A stretch of 64,000 nt of DNA from Enterocloster hominis (ex Liu et al. 2021) (lineage in GTDB: Bacteria; Bacillota; Clostridia; Lachnospirales; Lachnospiraceae): assembly GCA_014385265.1 (NCBI GenBank), contig JACRTJ010000027.1, positions 1-64,000 of the forward strand. Reading direction: 5' to 3'. Under the pieces are notes generated by a model. It did not search any database, was not told where the DNA came from, and saw nothing but the letters and a program-made list of their open reading frames with translations. Below are positions 35,258 through 44,293 of this stretch, piece after piece (position 1 is the stretch's first letter; each line of letters opens with the position of its first letter). The position numbers were made by a program, and so were the translations under genes.

Positions 35258-35716
35258 TCAGAGCGGAAGGAGCCCCAGGGCCTCTCCCATCCAGTATACC
35301 AGTCCCAGGGCCCAGCTGGCAAAGATCCCATACAGGATCACCGGACCGGCGATGGTAAAGATCTTACAGCCGATACCGAACACATGGCCCTCAGCCCGGT
35401 ATTCGATGGCTGCGGCCGCCACAGAATTGGCAAAGCCTGTAATGGGCACCAGAGCTCCTGCGCCTGCGAATTTCACGATCCTCTGGTAAAGTCCAAGGCC
35501 CGTTAAGAGCACGCTGGCGGCAATAAGCGTTAAGGTGGTCCAGGCCGCAGCCGTCTCCTTCTCCATGCCCATGGTGCCGTAAAGGCCCAGACAGGCCTGT
35601 CCTATGGTGCAGACCGCCCCTCCCGCAAGAAATGCCCGTAGCATATTTTTTACAGTGCTGTGGACCGGGGTGATCTCCTTGACGTACGTTCCGTATTCTT
35701 TTTTCTCGATCTCCAT
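35258..35716 (-). CDS. spoVAC: Stage V sporulation protein AC
   Basis: 152 residues with three to four membrane helices. AFLAGGAVCTIGQACLGLY, IVKFAGAGALVPITGFANSV and FTIAGPVILYGIFASWALGL are SpoVAC signatures. In B. subtilis SpoVAC forms a mechanosensitive part of the dipicolinate channel. It overlaps spoVAB by one base and is the last gene of the spoIIA-sigF-spoVAA-AB-AC unit. The partner genes spoVAD and spoVAE do not follow; they lie 8.4 kb further on. Note the strong resemblance in motif order to spoVAE, as known for this family. Confidence 0.94.
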   Translation of the reverse strand: MEIEKKEYGTYVKEITPVHSTVKNMLRAFLAGGAVCTIGQACLGLYGTMGMEKETAAAWTTLTLIAASVLLTGLGLYQRIVKFAGAGALVPITGFANSVAAAAIEYRAEGHVFGIGCKIFTIAGPVILYGIFASWALGLVYWMGEALGLLPL

Positions 35717-36141
35717 CAGTTACCTCCAAATCCTCTGGAAAAATAGACCATGGCTCCTACGAATTTCCCGGCGGCAATGGAAAGGATCAGATACTGGATC
35801 CCCACCGCAAGCCCCAGACGCCGTCCCAGCACTGGAAGCGCCTTTAAGGTCTCTGCCAGGGACATCACCAGGCACCCCACGAACACTCCCAGGGCCAGTC
35901 CCCACAGGGCCAGGAACGCAGTTCCGGCTCCTGCCAGGGGCAGATGGAACAGGTCCATAAGGTTCCCGGCCGTTCCCCCCAGGATCAGCAGGGTCTCGTA
36001 AAGGATCACATGACATCTTGTGTGTGTCACTCCGATGAGCCGAGGAAACACGCCGATGATGGCCAGAAAGGCAAAAATCCCTGCGGCGATGACTCCTCCG
36101 GAGCTGAGTCCGATGAAGCAGAGAGCCAGCTTACCGTACAT
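35716..36141 (-). CDS. spoVAB: Stage V sporulation protein AB
   Basis: 141 residues from the ATG at 36141, chosen by AAGGAGG nine bases upstream. Four membrane helices, with CFIGLSSGGVIAAGIFAFLA at the start, the conserved RLIGVTHTRCHVILYE loop and LGVFVGCLVMSLAETLKALP. It is an essential but poorly understood component of the SpoVA channel complex in the inner spore membrane. It overlaps spoVAA by 11 bases and spoVAC by one, so the three are translationally coupled. Confidence 0.92.
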   Translation of the reverse strand: MYGKLALCFIGLSSGGVIAAGIFAFLAIIGVFPRLIGVTHTRCHVILYETLLILGGTAGNLMDLFHLPLAGAGTAFLALWGLALGVFVGCLVMSLAETLKALPVLGRRLGLAVGIQYLILSIAAGKFVGAMVYFSRGFGGN

Positions 36142-36760
36142 CGGTCTGCGCCTCCTTCCTTCCGGCATTCTGGATCAGGGCCTTATCCAGGTTCTCCTCA
36201 TAAAGCCGCATCTCCACTTCAATGGGAGTCGGGTCCACGGTGATCTTCCAGGAAGCAAAATGGTTGAAAAACACCAGGATCCCCAGGGAAAGCCCCACTG
36301 AATACGAGATCTCCAGAACCGTGATCCCCTGGGGCTCTGCCCCCATGATGAGCCGGTAAAGATTTCCGAACACGTCGGTGACATTGGCGTCGTTATTGAA
36401 GGTCATGATGGCAAAGGCCGCTCCACAGAAGGAGACCGCCGATACAAAGGCCGTTTTCATCCACTGGAGGGCTGCTCTTCGCTTTATCTGTGGATTATAT
36501 GAAACGATAAAATCCGTTTCCCCGACACTGTTTATCTGGATGGAGGAGCCAGTCCCTTCCAGCTCCTCCAGAAGATCCATGACACTCCCCACATAAGAGG
36601 CCTCCCGGTCCCGCTCCTTAAAGGATGTGACCTTAAGGGCCTTGATCCTGGCCTCCGCCGCCTTATTCCGGCAGTGGACCTGGGCGATATCCTTTACCCT
36701 TACCTCCGGCTCATGCACCTCTGTGCTCTGGGATATCTTTATATAGACCGTATCGCTCAA
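36131..36760 (-). CDS. spoVAA: Stage V sporulation protein AA, TTG start
   Basis: 209 residues if it starts at the TTG (36758-36760), whose sequence overlaps the TGA stop of the small upstream ORF (CTTTGAGC). No ATG or GTG gives the conserved start SDTVYIKISQSTEVHEPEVR. The soluble N-terminal part to about residue 95 (VRVKDIAQVHCRNKAAEARI) is followed by two membrane helices (MKTAFVSAVSFCGAAFAIMT; GLSLGILVFFNHFA). The GGTGGAG before the TTG is a close SD. SpoVAA caps the SpoVA channel with its soluble domain. Confidence 0.88.
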   Translation of the reverse strand: MSDTVYIKISQSTEVHEPEVRVKDIAQVHCRNKAAEARIKALKVTSFKERDREASYVGSVMDLLEELEGTGSSIQINSVGETDFIVSYNPQIKRRAALQWMKTAFVSAVSFCGAAFAIMTFNNDANVTDVFGNLYRLIMGAEPQGITVLEISYSVGLSLGILVFFNHFASWKITVDPTPIEVEMRLYEENLDKALIQNAGRKEAQTDVR

Positions 36761-36909
36761 AGCTCCACCAGCTTCCCGTCCTCGTGGAAGACCAGGGTCC
36801 CCTCCGGTCCCTCCTCTGCTCCCTGCATGCCGCAGATCATATACCAGACCATAAATACAATGACAGCAAAAAACATTGCCGATGCAAAAATCTGAAGTCC
36901 GTGTTTCAT
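36757..36909 (-). CDS. 50-residue single-helix membrane protein before spoVAA
   Basis: The frame starts MKHGLQIFASAMFFAVIVFM, continues VWYMICGMQGAEEGPEGTL and ends KLVEL. It has one membrane helix and a short acidic outside tail. A proper SD (AAGGAGAGACC) precedes it, and its stop overlaps the spoVAA start. It sits 50 bases after sigF, in the middle of the sporulation operon, so it is likely to be a real sporulation-time gene. I do not recognise a family; it may be a coupling ORF for the unusual TTG start of spoVAA or a small partner of the channel. Confidence 0.65.
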   Translation of the reverse strand: MKHGLQIFASAMFFAVIVFMVWYMICGMQGAEEGPEGTLVFHEDGKLVEL

Positions 36910-36959
36910 TGGTCTCTCCTTCTTTCCTTTTATCCCTAGTATGCACAGACTCTGTTTTA

Positions 36960-37688
36960 TTATTCCAGCATCCGCTCCCTTAGCTGCCTCAGGATCTTTT
37001 TTTCCAGTCTTGAGACCTGGACCTGGGAGATACCCAGCTCCGATGCAATGACGGTCTGTGTCTTATTCTCAAAATACCGTTTTAAGATGATCTGCTGCTC
37101 CTGCTCTCCCAGGTCCTTTAAAAGCGCCGTTAAGACCATACGGTTTAAGACCCGGTCATTCTCTGAATTTTTTTCTGCGATCCGGTCCATGAGACAGCCG
37201 CCGTTTTCATCATCCCGGCCCACAGGGCGGTAAATGGACTCCACCTCCGCCCCCGCCTCCAGGGATGCGGCCACCTCCTCGCGGCTGGCTCCCACCTCCC
37301 TTGCCAGCTCCTCGATGGTGGGCTCCCGGCCCAGGGAAAACTCCAGCCGTTCCCTGGCGGCCCCGGTCTTTGCGGCCAGCTCCTTTAAGGGACGGCTCAC
37401 CTTGATCATGCCGTCGTCCCGGAGAAACCTCCGGATCTCTCCAGTGATCATGGGGACCGCATAGGTGGAAAGCTTTACATCCATGGACAGATCGAACTTG
37501 TCGATGGCCTTCATAAGCCCGATGCTCCCGATCTGGAACAGGTCCTCCAGCTCATAGCCGCGGCCCGCAAACCGCCGGACGATGCTCCAGATCAGTCCCA
37601 TGTTCTCTGTAACCAGCGCATCCCTGGCTTCTTTATCTCCCTGGTGTGCCCGTCTGATGTACTCCATGGTGTCTGTCATCTGCGTCAC
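36960..37688 (-). CDS. sigF: RNA polymerase sporulation sigma factor SigF
   Basis: 242 residues with regions 2 (NMGLIWSIVRRFAGRGYELEDLFQIGSIGLM, residues about 28-58), 3 (RPLKELAAKTGAARERLE) and 4 (LGEQEQQIILKRYFENKTQTV then SELGISQVQVSRLEKK). SigF is the first forespore-specific sigma factor and is held inactive by SpoIIAB until septation. It overlaps spoIIAB by four bases in the classical spoIIAA-AB-AC order, which separates it from the similar SigG. Confidence 0.95.
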   Translation of the reverse strand: MTQMTDTMEYIRRAHQGDKEARDALVTENMGLIWSIVRRFAGRGYELEDLFQIGSIGLMKAIDKFDLSMDVKLSTYAVPMITGEIRRFLRDDGMIKVSRPLKELAAKTGAARERLEFSLGREPTIEELAREVGASREEVAASLEAGAEVESIYRPVGRDDENGGCLMDRIAEKNSENDRVLNRMVLTALLKDLGEQEQQIILKRYFENKTQTVIASELGISQVQVSRLEKKILRQLRERMLE

Positions 37689-38110
37689 CTGCCGATTTTC
37701 TTTCTCATGGTCACTGTGGTGCCGGAGCCTGGGGCGGACACCACCTCCACCTGATCCATAAAGGCCTCCATAAATGAAAAGCCCATGCCGGACCGCTCCC
37801 CGTCCGGTGCTGTGGTGTACATGGGCTCCATGGCCTTTGCCACATCCCGGATCCCCACGCCCTCATCCTGGACCAGCACCGTCAGAACGTCCTCCTCCAC
37901 CGACACCTCCAGGGTAATGGTACCCTCTCCTCCCTGGTAGCCGTGGATCACCGCATTGGTCACTGCCTCAGACACTGCTGTCTTCACATCCTCGATCTCC
38001 TCCAGGGTCGGGTCCATGCGGCTTAAAAACACCGCCACCGCCACCCGGGCGAACTCCTCATTTTCTGATACACTGTCCATTTTTATGGTTACGACTTCTC
38101 TCTTTTTCAT
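37685..38110 (-). CDS. spoIIAB: Anti-sigma F factor SpoIIAB
   Basis: 141 residues. A GHKL kinase fold with N box EDVKTAVSEAVTNAVIHGY, G1 box VLVQDEGVGIRDVAKAMEP and G2 box GERSGMGFSFMEAFMDQV. It binds SigF with ATP and phosphorylates SpoIIAA. It overlaps both neighbours by four bases, consistent with tight stoichiometric expression. Confidence 0.96.
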   Translation of the reverse strand: MKKREVVTIKMDSVSENEEFARVAVAVFLSRMDPTLEEIEDVKTAVSEAVTNAVIHGYQGGEGTITLEVSVEEDVLTVLVQDEGVGIRDVAKAMEPMYTTAPDGERSGMGFSFMEAFMDQVEVVSAPGSGTTVTMRKKIGR

Positions 38111-38463
38111 GGCATCTCCACCCCCTGGCCGCCAAAGGCCGCCTCTTCTGAATCATACATCTCCATCAGCGCCGGGATCCCGGCGATCTTTAACACCCGC
38201 AGTACCTGGGGACCTGCTCCGTAAAGACAGGTCTTCCCGCCGCTGGCCTTCATCTCCTTGTACCGGTTCAGCAGGATGCCGATACCAGAGCTGTCCATGA
38301 ACTCCGTCCCTGTAAAATCAAAAAGGATCCTGGAAATATAATTTTCTGCCATGAGCAGATCCGTCTCATATTTCAGGTTCCGGCAGTTGTGGTGGTCCAG
38401 CTCCCTGGGCAGATGGATCACCAGGGTCCGGCCCTTGGCCTCATAAATAAATGATGGTTCCAT
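38107..38463 (-). CDS. spoIIAA: Anti-sigma F factor antagonist SpoIIAA
   Basis: 118 residues of the STAS fold. The phosphorylation site is in FDFTGTEFMDSSGIGILLNR, where the first Ser of DSSG is the family's target. When dephosphorylated by SpoIIE it displaces SigF from SpoIIAB. It is the first gene of the operon and is insulated from upstream genes by the terminator at 38488-38522, so it must have its own (presumably SigH) promoter in the short gap. Confidence 0.96.
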   Translation of the reverse strand: MEPSFIYEAKGRTLVIHLPRELDHHNCRNLKYETDLLMAENYISRILFDFTGTEFMDSSGIGILLNRYKEMKASGGKTCLYGAGPQVLRVLKIAGIPALMEMYDSEEAAFGGQGVEMP

Positions 38464-38487
38464 ACTATGTCTCCTTTCCTATGACAT

Positions 38488-38522
38488 AAAAAAAGACCCT
38501 GCAGCTTTTCTTCTGTAAGGTC
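38488..38522 (-). terminator. Terminator between the TPR gene and spoIIAA
   Basis: GACCTTACAG-AAGAAAAG-CTGCAGGGTC on the minus strand (38495-38522) followed by seven T. Confidence 0.8.
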
Positions 38523-38550
38523 TTTTTCATCAGGCATGCGCCTGTCTCCG

Positions 38551-39855
38551 CTAATATCCCCGCTCTGCCCTGGCCGATTCCGCCAGCGGTGAATCGGCAA
38601 AGTTCATAATCACCTGGCCGAACAGCTGGTCCGCCGTCTCCTCATCGCCTTTGGTCTTATAGATCATGGCCATGTTGAAGATGATCTGGGGATTCTTATC
38701 GTTGATCTCCATATATTTTTCGTAGTAGTGAAGGGCCGTGTCATAATCTCCGGCCGCTGTGCTCTGGGCTCCCAGGCTTTCTAAGACCGCCGGGGCGCTG
38801 GCATTCATTTCTGCCTGGAGCTCTCCCAGGACGCCGGCCATGCTCTCATCGGTAATCTTACTCTGGTCCAGGCCGATATAAAGCTGTACTGCCGTCTGGA
38901 TGTCTCCCTTCCTCCAGGCGTTTAGGATCTGTACCATGGTCCCGTACTGGGACAGGGTGCTGTCTGAATCGCCCATGAGGCTGCTTAGGTTTTCCTCCGC
39001 CGCCTCCTTTTCCTGGCGGTACTGGTCCGCCTCCTTCTGGAGACTGTCGGCCTTCTGGTTGGCCAGGTTCAGCTTATCGGCGTAGGCCCGCATCTCCTGG
39101 TTATGCTCATAATTCAGCGAACGCTCCCTGGCCGGCATCACCATAAACACCACCAGCACCGCCCCCAGGACCAGACCGATGGCAATGTTGATGATGGACT
39201 GCCAGCCGGTATTTTCCTTGTAGGTGGGCGGCAGGATCACGTCATCGTCCTGCATCTCCCGGTGGGAAAAGGCGTTTTTCATCTTCCGCTTTTCCACATC
39301 GGCCTTTCCGGTCCTGGATTTCACATATTCCATGTACCGCTGGGCCTTCTGGTTGGTCTTATCGATCTGTAAGACCTTAAAAAGGGACTTTCCCGCCTTT
39401 GTATGATCCCCGTGCTCCATATAAAGAAGGGCCAGGAGCAGATGGGCCTTTACAAAGTTGGGCTTTTCCTCCACGATCCGCTTCAGCTGCAGGACCGCCA
39501 GGTCGTCGCTGCCGCCCTGGGCATGGAACAGCGCCTGGTTATACTTTTTTATGGTCTGGCTGGCGATCTCCAGCTGGCCCGGCTTCCTCTGGACCTCATC
39601 CAGATAATGGTCCGCCCGGTTATTCTCCGGCTGGAGATTGATGCTGATGACCCACTGGGTCAGCGCATCAGAGGTCTCCCCCATCTCATAAAAGATCAGT
39701 CCCAGGAGATTCCTGGCGTCCGTATGATATTTGTTGAACTGCAGCGCCCTCTTCAGGTACAGCGCGGCCCCGGAAAGATCTCTTTCCTTCGCCATTTCCA
39801 GGCCGCGGTTATAGTAGCTGTTGGCCGCAAACTGGATCTTCTGCAAATAGTCCAT
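38551..39855 (-). CDS. TPR membrane protein
   Basis: 434 residues. Tetratricopeptide-like helices at about 1-185 (SYYNRGLEMAKERDLSGAAL, ARNLLGLIFYEMGETSDAL, VKAHLLLALLYMEHGDHTKA), one membrane helix at about 218-240 (IINIAIGLVLGAVLVVFMVM), a coiled coil at 255-300 (LNLANQKADSLQKEADQYRQ) and a second TPR block to the end (DYDTALHYYEKYMEINDKNP). It therefore has TPR arms on both sides of the membrane. Function unknown; it follows folC and a 46-residue ORF and probably shares their transcript. Confidence 0.8.
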   Translation of the reverse strand: MDYLQKIQFAANSYYNRGLEMAKERDLSGAALYLKRALQFNKYHTDARNLLGLIFYEMGETSDALTQWVISINLQPENNRADHYLDEVQRKPGQLEIASQTIKKYNQALFHAQGGSDDLAVLQLKRIVEEKPNFVKAHLLLALLYMEHGDHTKAGKSLFKVLQIDKTNQKAQRYMEYVKSRTGKADVEKRKMKNAFSHREMQDDDVILPPTYKENTGWQSIINIAIGLVLGAVLVVFMVMPARERSLNYEHNQEMRAYADKLNLANQKADSLQKEADQYRQEKEAAEENLSSLMGDSDSTLSQYGTMVQILNAWRKGDIQTAVQLYIGLDQSKITDESMAGVLGELQAEMNASAPAVLESLGAQSTAAGDYDTALHYYEKYMEINDKNPQIIFNMAMIYKTKGDEETADQLFGQVIMNFADSPLAESARAERGY

Positions 39856-39858
39856 AGA

Positions 39859-39999
39859 TTATTTTTCCTTTATCTCCTTCATGATCTCCATCATGATGTC
39901 TGCCATATCCGTCAGATCGCTCTTTATAATGGCGTCGCTGACTGCCTCCACCTCAAGGCTGGGCTTAAACCGCTGGATCTCTTCCTCAAAATCGATCAT
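39859..39999 (-). CDS. 46-residue acidic helical protein between folC and the TPR gene
   Basis: The frame MIDFEEEIQRFKPSLEVEAV continues SDAIIKSDLTDMADIMMEIM and ends KEIKEK. Its ATG overlaps the folC stop by four bases (ATGA) and GGAGGAAGAAC precedes it, so it is almost certainly translated. It ends three bases before the start of the TPR gene. No family is recognised. Its two amphipathic helices suggest a protein-binding role, possibly with the TPR protein next to it, which is inference only. Confidence 0.7.
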   Translation of the reverse strand: MIDFEEEIQRFKPSLEVEAVSDAIIKSDLTDMADIMMEIMKEIKEK

Positions 40000-41312
40000 C
40001 GTTCTTCCTCCATCCAGGCCGCTGCCGCCGTCCGGATCTCGCCAGCCAGATAAAGGGATCCTGCAATAAACGAAAGATCCTGGCCGGTCCGGTCTGCCAG
40101 CAGTGCCTCAAAGGCTTTTTTCGTAGTTTCAAAGCAGCGGATCCTGGCTGTTTCCGGCATCCGCTCCCTGGCCGCCTGGAAAAGCCCGTCCACGGAAAGG
40201 GCCCTGGAGGTATCCGCCGCCGTCAGATAACATTCATCCGGCTGAAGGCTCCGGCCGATCTCTTCCAGCATCCGTCCGTACTCCTTGTCCGCTGCCACGG
40301 CAAATAAAAGCCTGGTGGTCTCCGGTCTCCGTTCCCGCTTTAAAAGACAGGCCGCCTCCAGAAAGGCCCGGATCCCGTCCTCATTATGGGCGCCGTCCAG
40401 ATAGACCCCGGGAAGCAGGCGTTCCATCCTGGCCGGCCATCTGGCGCTCCTTAAGCCCCGGCGCACGGCTTCTGCCGGGATCCCAAGACCGGACACAGAA
40501 AGGGCCGTCACCGCCAGGGCTGCGTTCTCTGCCTGGTAGGGGGCCGGAAAGCCCACGGTAAATTCCTCTGTCTTTCCCAGGTAATCCCACTGGAAGACCA
40601 GCGTTTCCCCCTCCAGGCGGAAGGGGACGCATCCCACCGGGAACGCCGGACTCCCTTTCTTTTCTGCCGTTTCAAGGATCACAGCCTCCGCCTCCGGACA
40701 GGAATCGTCATAGACGGCCGGACAGCCGGGCTTTATGATCCCTGCCTTATGTACTGCGATCTCACCGGCCGTATGGCCCAGAAAGGCCGTATGGTCGATG
40801 CTCACAGACGTGATCACAGAGACCAGGGGATGTTCCACCACATTTGTCACATCGTAAAGGCCTCCCATACCGGTCTCCAGCACCAGGACCTCCGTCCCGG
40901 CTCTGGAAAACAGCACCATCCCCATATAAAAAAGAAACTCAAAATACGTGGGATGCGGCTTCCCCTGGGCGGTCCACTGGCCGGCGGCCCCGTATACGGT
41001 CTCAAAGGCCTGGTCAAAAGCCTCCCGTGAGACCATCTCCCCCTGGATCAGAAACCGTTCCCGGATATCCGAAAGATGGGGCGAGGTAAAGGCTCCGCAG
41101 CAAAGCCCGGCCTCTTTTAAGGCCGAGGACAGAAAGGCGCACACAGAGCCCTTTCCGTTGGTCCCGGCCACATGGAAGATCTTCATTCCCCTGTCCGGGC
41201 TTCCAAGAAGCTCCAGAAATGCCCTCACATCCTCCATCCCGCTCTTTTTTTTCGCAAAGGACGGGATCCGTTCCAGGTACTGTTCTGCCGTTTCTTTCTG
41301 TTTCCTTTTCAT
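39996..41312 (-). CDS. folC: Folylpolyglutamate synthase / dihydrofolate synthase
   Basis: 438 residues from the ATG at 41312, chosen by GGGAGGT about ten bases upstream; earlier in-frame ATGs give a non-homologous N terminus. The P loop FHVAGTNGKGSVCAFLSSAL, the metal-binding VSIDHTAFLGHTAGEIAVHKAGI and the C-terminal LPGVYLDGAHNEDGIRAF are typical. It adds glutamate to dihydropteroate or to folates. In Firmicutes folC very often follows valS, as here, with a 100-base gap that contains a long hairpin. Confidence 0.95.
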   Translation of the reverse strand: MKRKQKETAEQYLERIPSFAKKKSGMEDVRAFLELLGSPDRGMKIFHVAGTNGKGSVCAFLSSALKEAGLCCGAFTSPHLSDIRERFLIQGEMVSREAFDQAFETVYGAAGQWTAQGKPHPTYFEFLFYMGMVLFSRAGTEVLVLETGMGGLYDVTNVVEHPLVSVITSVSIDHTAFLGHTAGEIAVHKAGIIKPGCPAVYDDSCPEAEAVILETAEKKGSPAFPVGCVPFRLEGETLVFQWDYLGKTEEFTVGFPAPYQAENAALAVTALSVSGLGIPAEAVRRGLRSARWPARMERLLPGVYLDGAHNEDGIRAFLEAACLLKRERRPETTRLLFAVAADKEYGRMLEEIGRSLQPDECYLTAADTSRALSVDGLFQAARERMPETARIRCFETTKKAFEALLADRTGQDLSFIAGSLYLAGEIRTAAAAWMEEER

Positions 41313-41342
41313 ACCGCCTGTACCTCCCATCATACTAGAAAT

Positions 41343-41399
41343 CCAGACTGCCTGCAAGCAGAACCCATCGTTCTGTTTCGACAGCCTGCGGCAGTCTGG
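41343..41399 (-). other. Stem-loop between valS and folC
   Basis: CCAGACTGCC (41343-41352) and GGCAGTCTGG (41390-41399) pair perfectly around a 37-base loop. On the minus strand ATTTCTAG follows, a poor T-run, so this may be a partial terminator or an mRNA processing/stability element. Confidence 0.5.
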
Positions 41400-41416
41400 T
41401 GATCTCTGGAATTTTT

Positions 41417-44068
41417 TTATTTTACAAGCTGGCCCAGACGCTCCTTTACCTGGTCCATCATCTGGGTATATTTGGAAAGCTTCGCCTTCTCCTCATCGAT
41501 CTTGGCCTGGGGCGCTCTGGAAACGAATTTCTCGTTATTTAACATTCCGTTTACCCGGGCAAGCTCCTTTGCCAGGCGCTCCTCCTCTTTTTTCAGACGC
41601 TCTACTTCCTTCTCGATGTCCACCAGCTCTGCAAACGGCATATAAATGGCCGCCTGGGGAGCTACTGCGGATACGGCGTCCTCAGCAATGCCGTTCTTAT
41701 CTGCCTGGATCGCTACCTCGCTGGCATAACCCAGGGTCCCGAAGAATACCTTACTGTGCTCAAAGATCTCCCGTACCTCCTGGTCCTCAGAAACCACGAA
41801 TACCTTGGCCTTTTTGCTGGGCGGAACGTTCATGGAGGTACGCACGTTCCGGATCGCCCTCACGGCTCCCTTGATGATCTCCACGGCATGCTCCTCGGGA
41901 CCAAAGTTCCTTTCCTCCTTGTAGACCGGCCAGGAAGAGATCATGATGGACGGCTCCTCCTCCTGCAGGTTGCAGAAGATCTCCTCTGTGATAAAGGGCA
42001 TGAACGGGTGCAGGAGCTTTAAGGAATCCATGAGCACCGTCCGTAAGGTCCAGATGGCCGCAGCCTTGGTGGTATCGTTATCATCCCAGAGACGTGGCTT
42101 CACCATCTCGATGTACCAGTCGCAGAATTCCTCCCAGATAAAGTCATAGACCTTCTGGAGGGCGATGCCCAGCTCGAACTTATCCATGTTTTCAGTGACT
42201 TCCTTCACCAGGCTGTTGGCCTTGGAAAGGATCCACTTATCGGCCATGGTCAGATCCGCCGGCTGTGCGTCCAGGACCGGAGCCTTTTCAATATTCATCA
42301 TAATGAAGCGGCTGGCGTTCCATACCTTATTGGCGAAGTTTCTGCTGGCCTCCACCCGCTCCCAGTAAAAACGCATATCATTGCCCGGCGCGTTTCCGGT
42401 CATTAAGGTCATGCGGAGGGCATCGGCGCCGTATTTGTCGATGACCTCTAAGGGATCGATGCCGTTTCCTAAGGACTTGCTCATCTTCCGTCCCTGGGAA
42501 TCCCGCACCAGTCCATGGATCAGCACTGTGTCAAAGGGACATTCTCCCGTCTGCTCCAGGCCGGAGAATACCATACGGATCACCCAGAAGAAGATGATGT
42601 CGTAGCCGGTCACCAGAACGTTTGTGGGATAGAAGTACTCCATCTCCTCTGTCTTTTCCGGCCAGCCTAAGGTAGAGAAGGGCCAGAGAGCAGAGGAGAA
42701 CCAGGTATCCAGGGTATCCTCATCCTGCTTTAAGTGGGTGCAGCCGCATTTCGGGCATTTTTCCGGCATGGATTTCGCCACCACCATCTCGCCGCACTCC
42801 TGGCAGTAGTAGGCCGGGATCCGGTGTCCCCACCAGAGCTGCCTGGAGATGCACCAGTCGCGGATCCCCTCCAGCCAGTGGAGATACGTTTTTCCAAAGC
42901 TCTCCGGAACGAATTTCAGCTTTCCGGTCTTTAACGCCTCAATGGCCGGCTTTGCCATTTCGTCCATGCGCACGAACCACTGGGGCTTTACCATGGGCTC
43001 TACTGTGGTGCCGCAGCGGTCATGGGTCCCCACGTTATGGGAGTGGGGGACCACCTTCACCAGAAGGTCCTGCTCCTTCAGATCCTCCACCATAGCCTTT
43101 CTTGCCTCATAACGGTCCATGCCGAAATATTTTCCGGGAACGTTTATGGTGGCGTCGTCATTCATGATGCAGATCTCTTCCAGGTTATGGCGCTTTCCCA
43201 CCTCAAAGTCGTTGGGATCATGGGCCGGTGTGATCTTCACACAGCCAGTCCCGAACTCCTTGTCCACGTATTCATCGGCCACCACCGGGATCTCCCGGTC
43301 CGTTAACGGCAGCTTTAACATCTTGCCGATCAGGTCCTTATATCTTTCATCCTCCGGGTTCACAGCCACAGCCGTATCTCCCAGCATGGTCTCCGGACGG
43401 GTGGTGGCGATCTCCACAAAGCGTCCTTCCTCGCCCACGATGGGGTAATTGATATGCCAGAAGAAGCCGTCCTGCTCCTCGTGGTTCACCTCCGCGTCGG
43501 AGATGGACGTCTTACATACGGGACACCAGTTGATGATCCTGGAGCCCTTATAGATATAGCCTTTTTCGTAAAGTCTTGTGAACACCTCTAATACCGCGTC
43601 CGAGCAGCCCTCGTCCATGGTGAACCGCTCCCGGTCCCAGTCGGCGGAGGAGCCCATTTTATGGAGCTGGCGGATGATGCGGCTGCCATACTCGTCCTTC
43701 CACTTCCAGGCCTCCTTTAAAAAGCCCTCCCGGCCCAGGTCGTTCTTGTCGATGCCTTCCTTTTTCAGCTTATCGATGACCTTGACCTCTGTGGCAATGG
43801 CCGCATGGTCCGTACCCGGCTGCCAAAGGGCCTCGTAGCCCTGCATCCTCTTATAGCGGATCAGGATGTCCTGCATGGTGTTGTCCAGGGCGTGGCCCAT
43901 ATGGAGCTGGCCTGTGATATTGGGCGGAGGCATTACGATGGTAAAGGGCTTCTTCCCTTCCCTCTTTCCTCTCTCTGCATCGGCATGGAAATATTTATTG
44001 TCCAGCCATTTCTGGTACAGACGGTCCTCAATGGCCGCCGGATTATAGGTCTTTTCCAGTTCTTTCAT
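41417..44068 (-). CDS. valS: Valine-tRNA ligase
   Basis: 883 residues. The class I motifs are [20 protein letters not shown] (HIGH-type) and [17 protein letters not shown] (KMSKS). The editing domain is present ([17 protein letters not shown]), a zinc-type cluster [20 protein letters not shown] lies near residue 440, and the C-terminal coiled-coil arm ends [20 protein letters not shown]. It charges tRNA-Val. SD GGAGAGGAGC supports the start. It is the third gene behind a T-box that also covers an acetyltransferase and a small Cys protein. Confidence 0.97.
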   Translation of the reverse strand: MKELEKTYNPAAIEDRLYQKWLDNKYFHADAERGKREGKKPFTIVMPPPNITGQLHMGHALDNTMQDILIRYKRMQGYEALWQPGTDHAAIATEVKVIDKLKKEGIDKNDLGREGFLKEAWKWKDEYGSRIIRQLHKMGSSADWDRERFTMDEGCSDAVLEVFTRLYEKGYIYKGSRIINWCPVCKTSISDAEVNHEEQDGFFWHINYPIVGEEGRFVEIATTRPETMLGDTAVAVNPEDERYKDLIGKMLKLPLTDREIPVVADEYVDKEFGTGCVKITPAHDPNDFEVGKRHNLEEICIMNDDATINVPGKYFGMDRYEARKAMVEDLKEQDLLVKVVPHSHNVGTHDRCGTTVEPMVKPQWFVRMDEMAKPAIEALKTGKLKFVPESFGKTYLHWLEGIRDWCISRQLWWGHRIPAYYCQECGEMVVAKSMPEKCPKCGCTHLKQDEDTLDTWFSSALWPFSTLGWPEKTEEMEYFYPTNVLVTGYDIIFFWVIRMVFSGLEQTGECPFDTVLIHGLVRDSQGRKMSKSLGNGIDPLEVIDKYGADALRMTLMTGNAPGNDMRFYWERVEASRNFANKVWNASRFIMMNIEKAPVLDAQPADLTMADKWILSKANSLVKEVTENMDKFELGIALQKVYDFIWEEFCDWYIEMVKPRLWDDNDTTKAAAIWTLRTVLMDSLKLLHPFMPFITEEIFCNLQEEEPSIMISSWPVYKEERNFGPEEHAVEIIKGAVRAIRNVRTSMNVPPSKKAKVFVVSEDQEVREIFEHSKVFFGTLGYASEVAIQADKNGIAEDAVSAVAPQAAIYMPFAELVDIEKEVERLKKEEERLAKELARVNGMLNNEKFVSRAPQAKIDEEKAKLSKYTQMMDQVKERLGQLVK

Positions 44069-44107
44069 AACTGCTCCTCTCCTTTATGTTCCATCTCTTT
44101 TGTATCC

Positions 44108-44293
44108 CTACATCTGTTTTCTTACCACCCGGTACTCATCGCCGGGCTGGTAAAACGGGCAGGAAAAATCCGAGCCCCGCAGAAATGCGGACATCTCATC
44201 CTCATCCAGATCTGCCTCACAGACGTAATACTCATATTCCTCATCATAGGCGTAAAACGCGCAGCTTTCGCAGCCGCCCTGGGGCTTATTCAT
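44108..44293 (-). CDS. Small cysteine-containing protein (DUF6472-like)
   Basis: 61 residues from the ATG at 44293: MNKPQGGCESCAFYAYDEEY, then YYVCEADLDEDEMSAFLRGS and SCPFYQPGDEYRVVRKQM. The cysteines C8, C11, C25 and C43 with acidic and aromatic residues between suggest a small metal-binding fold. The family resemblance to DUF6472 is from memory. Its start overlaps the acetyltransferase stop by eight bases and it ends 39 bases before valS, so it is co-transcribed with both under the T-box. Confidence 0.75.
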   Translation of the reverse strand: MNKPQGGCESCAFYAYDEEYEYYVCEADLDEDEMSAFLRGSDFSCPFYQPGDEYRVVRKQM

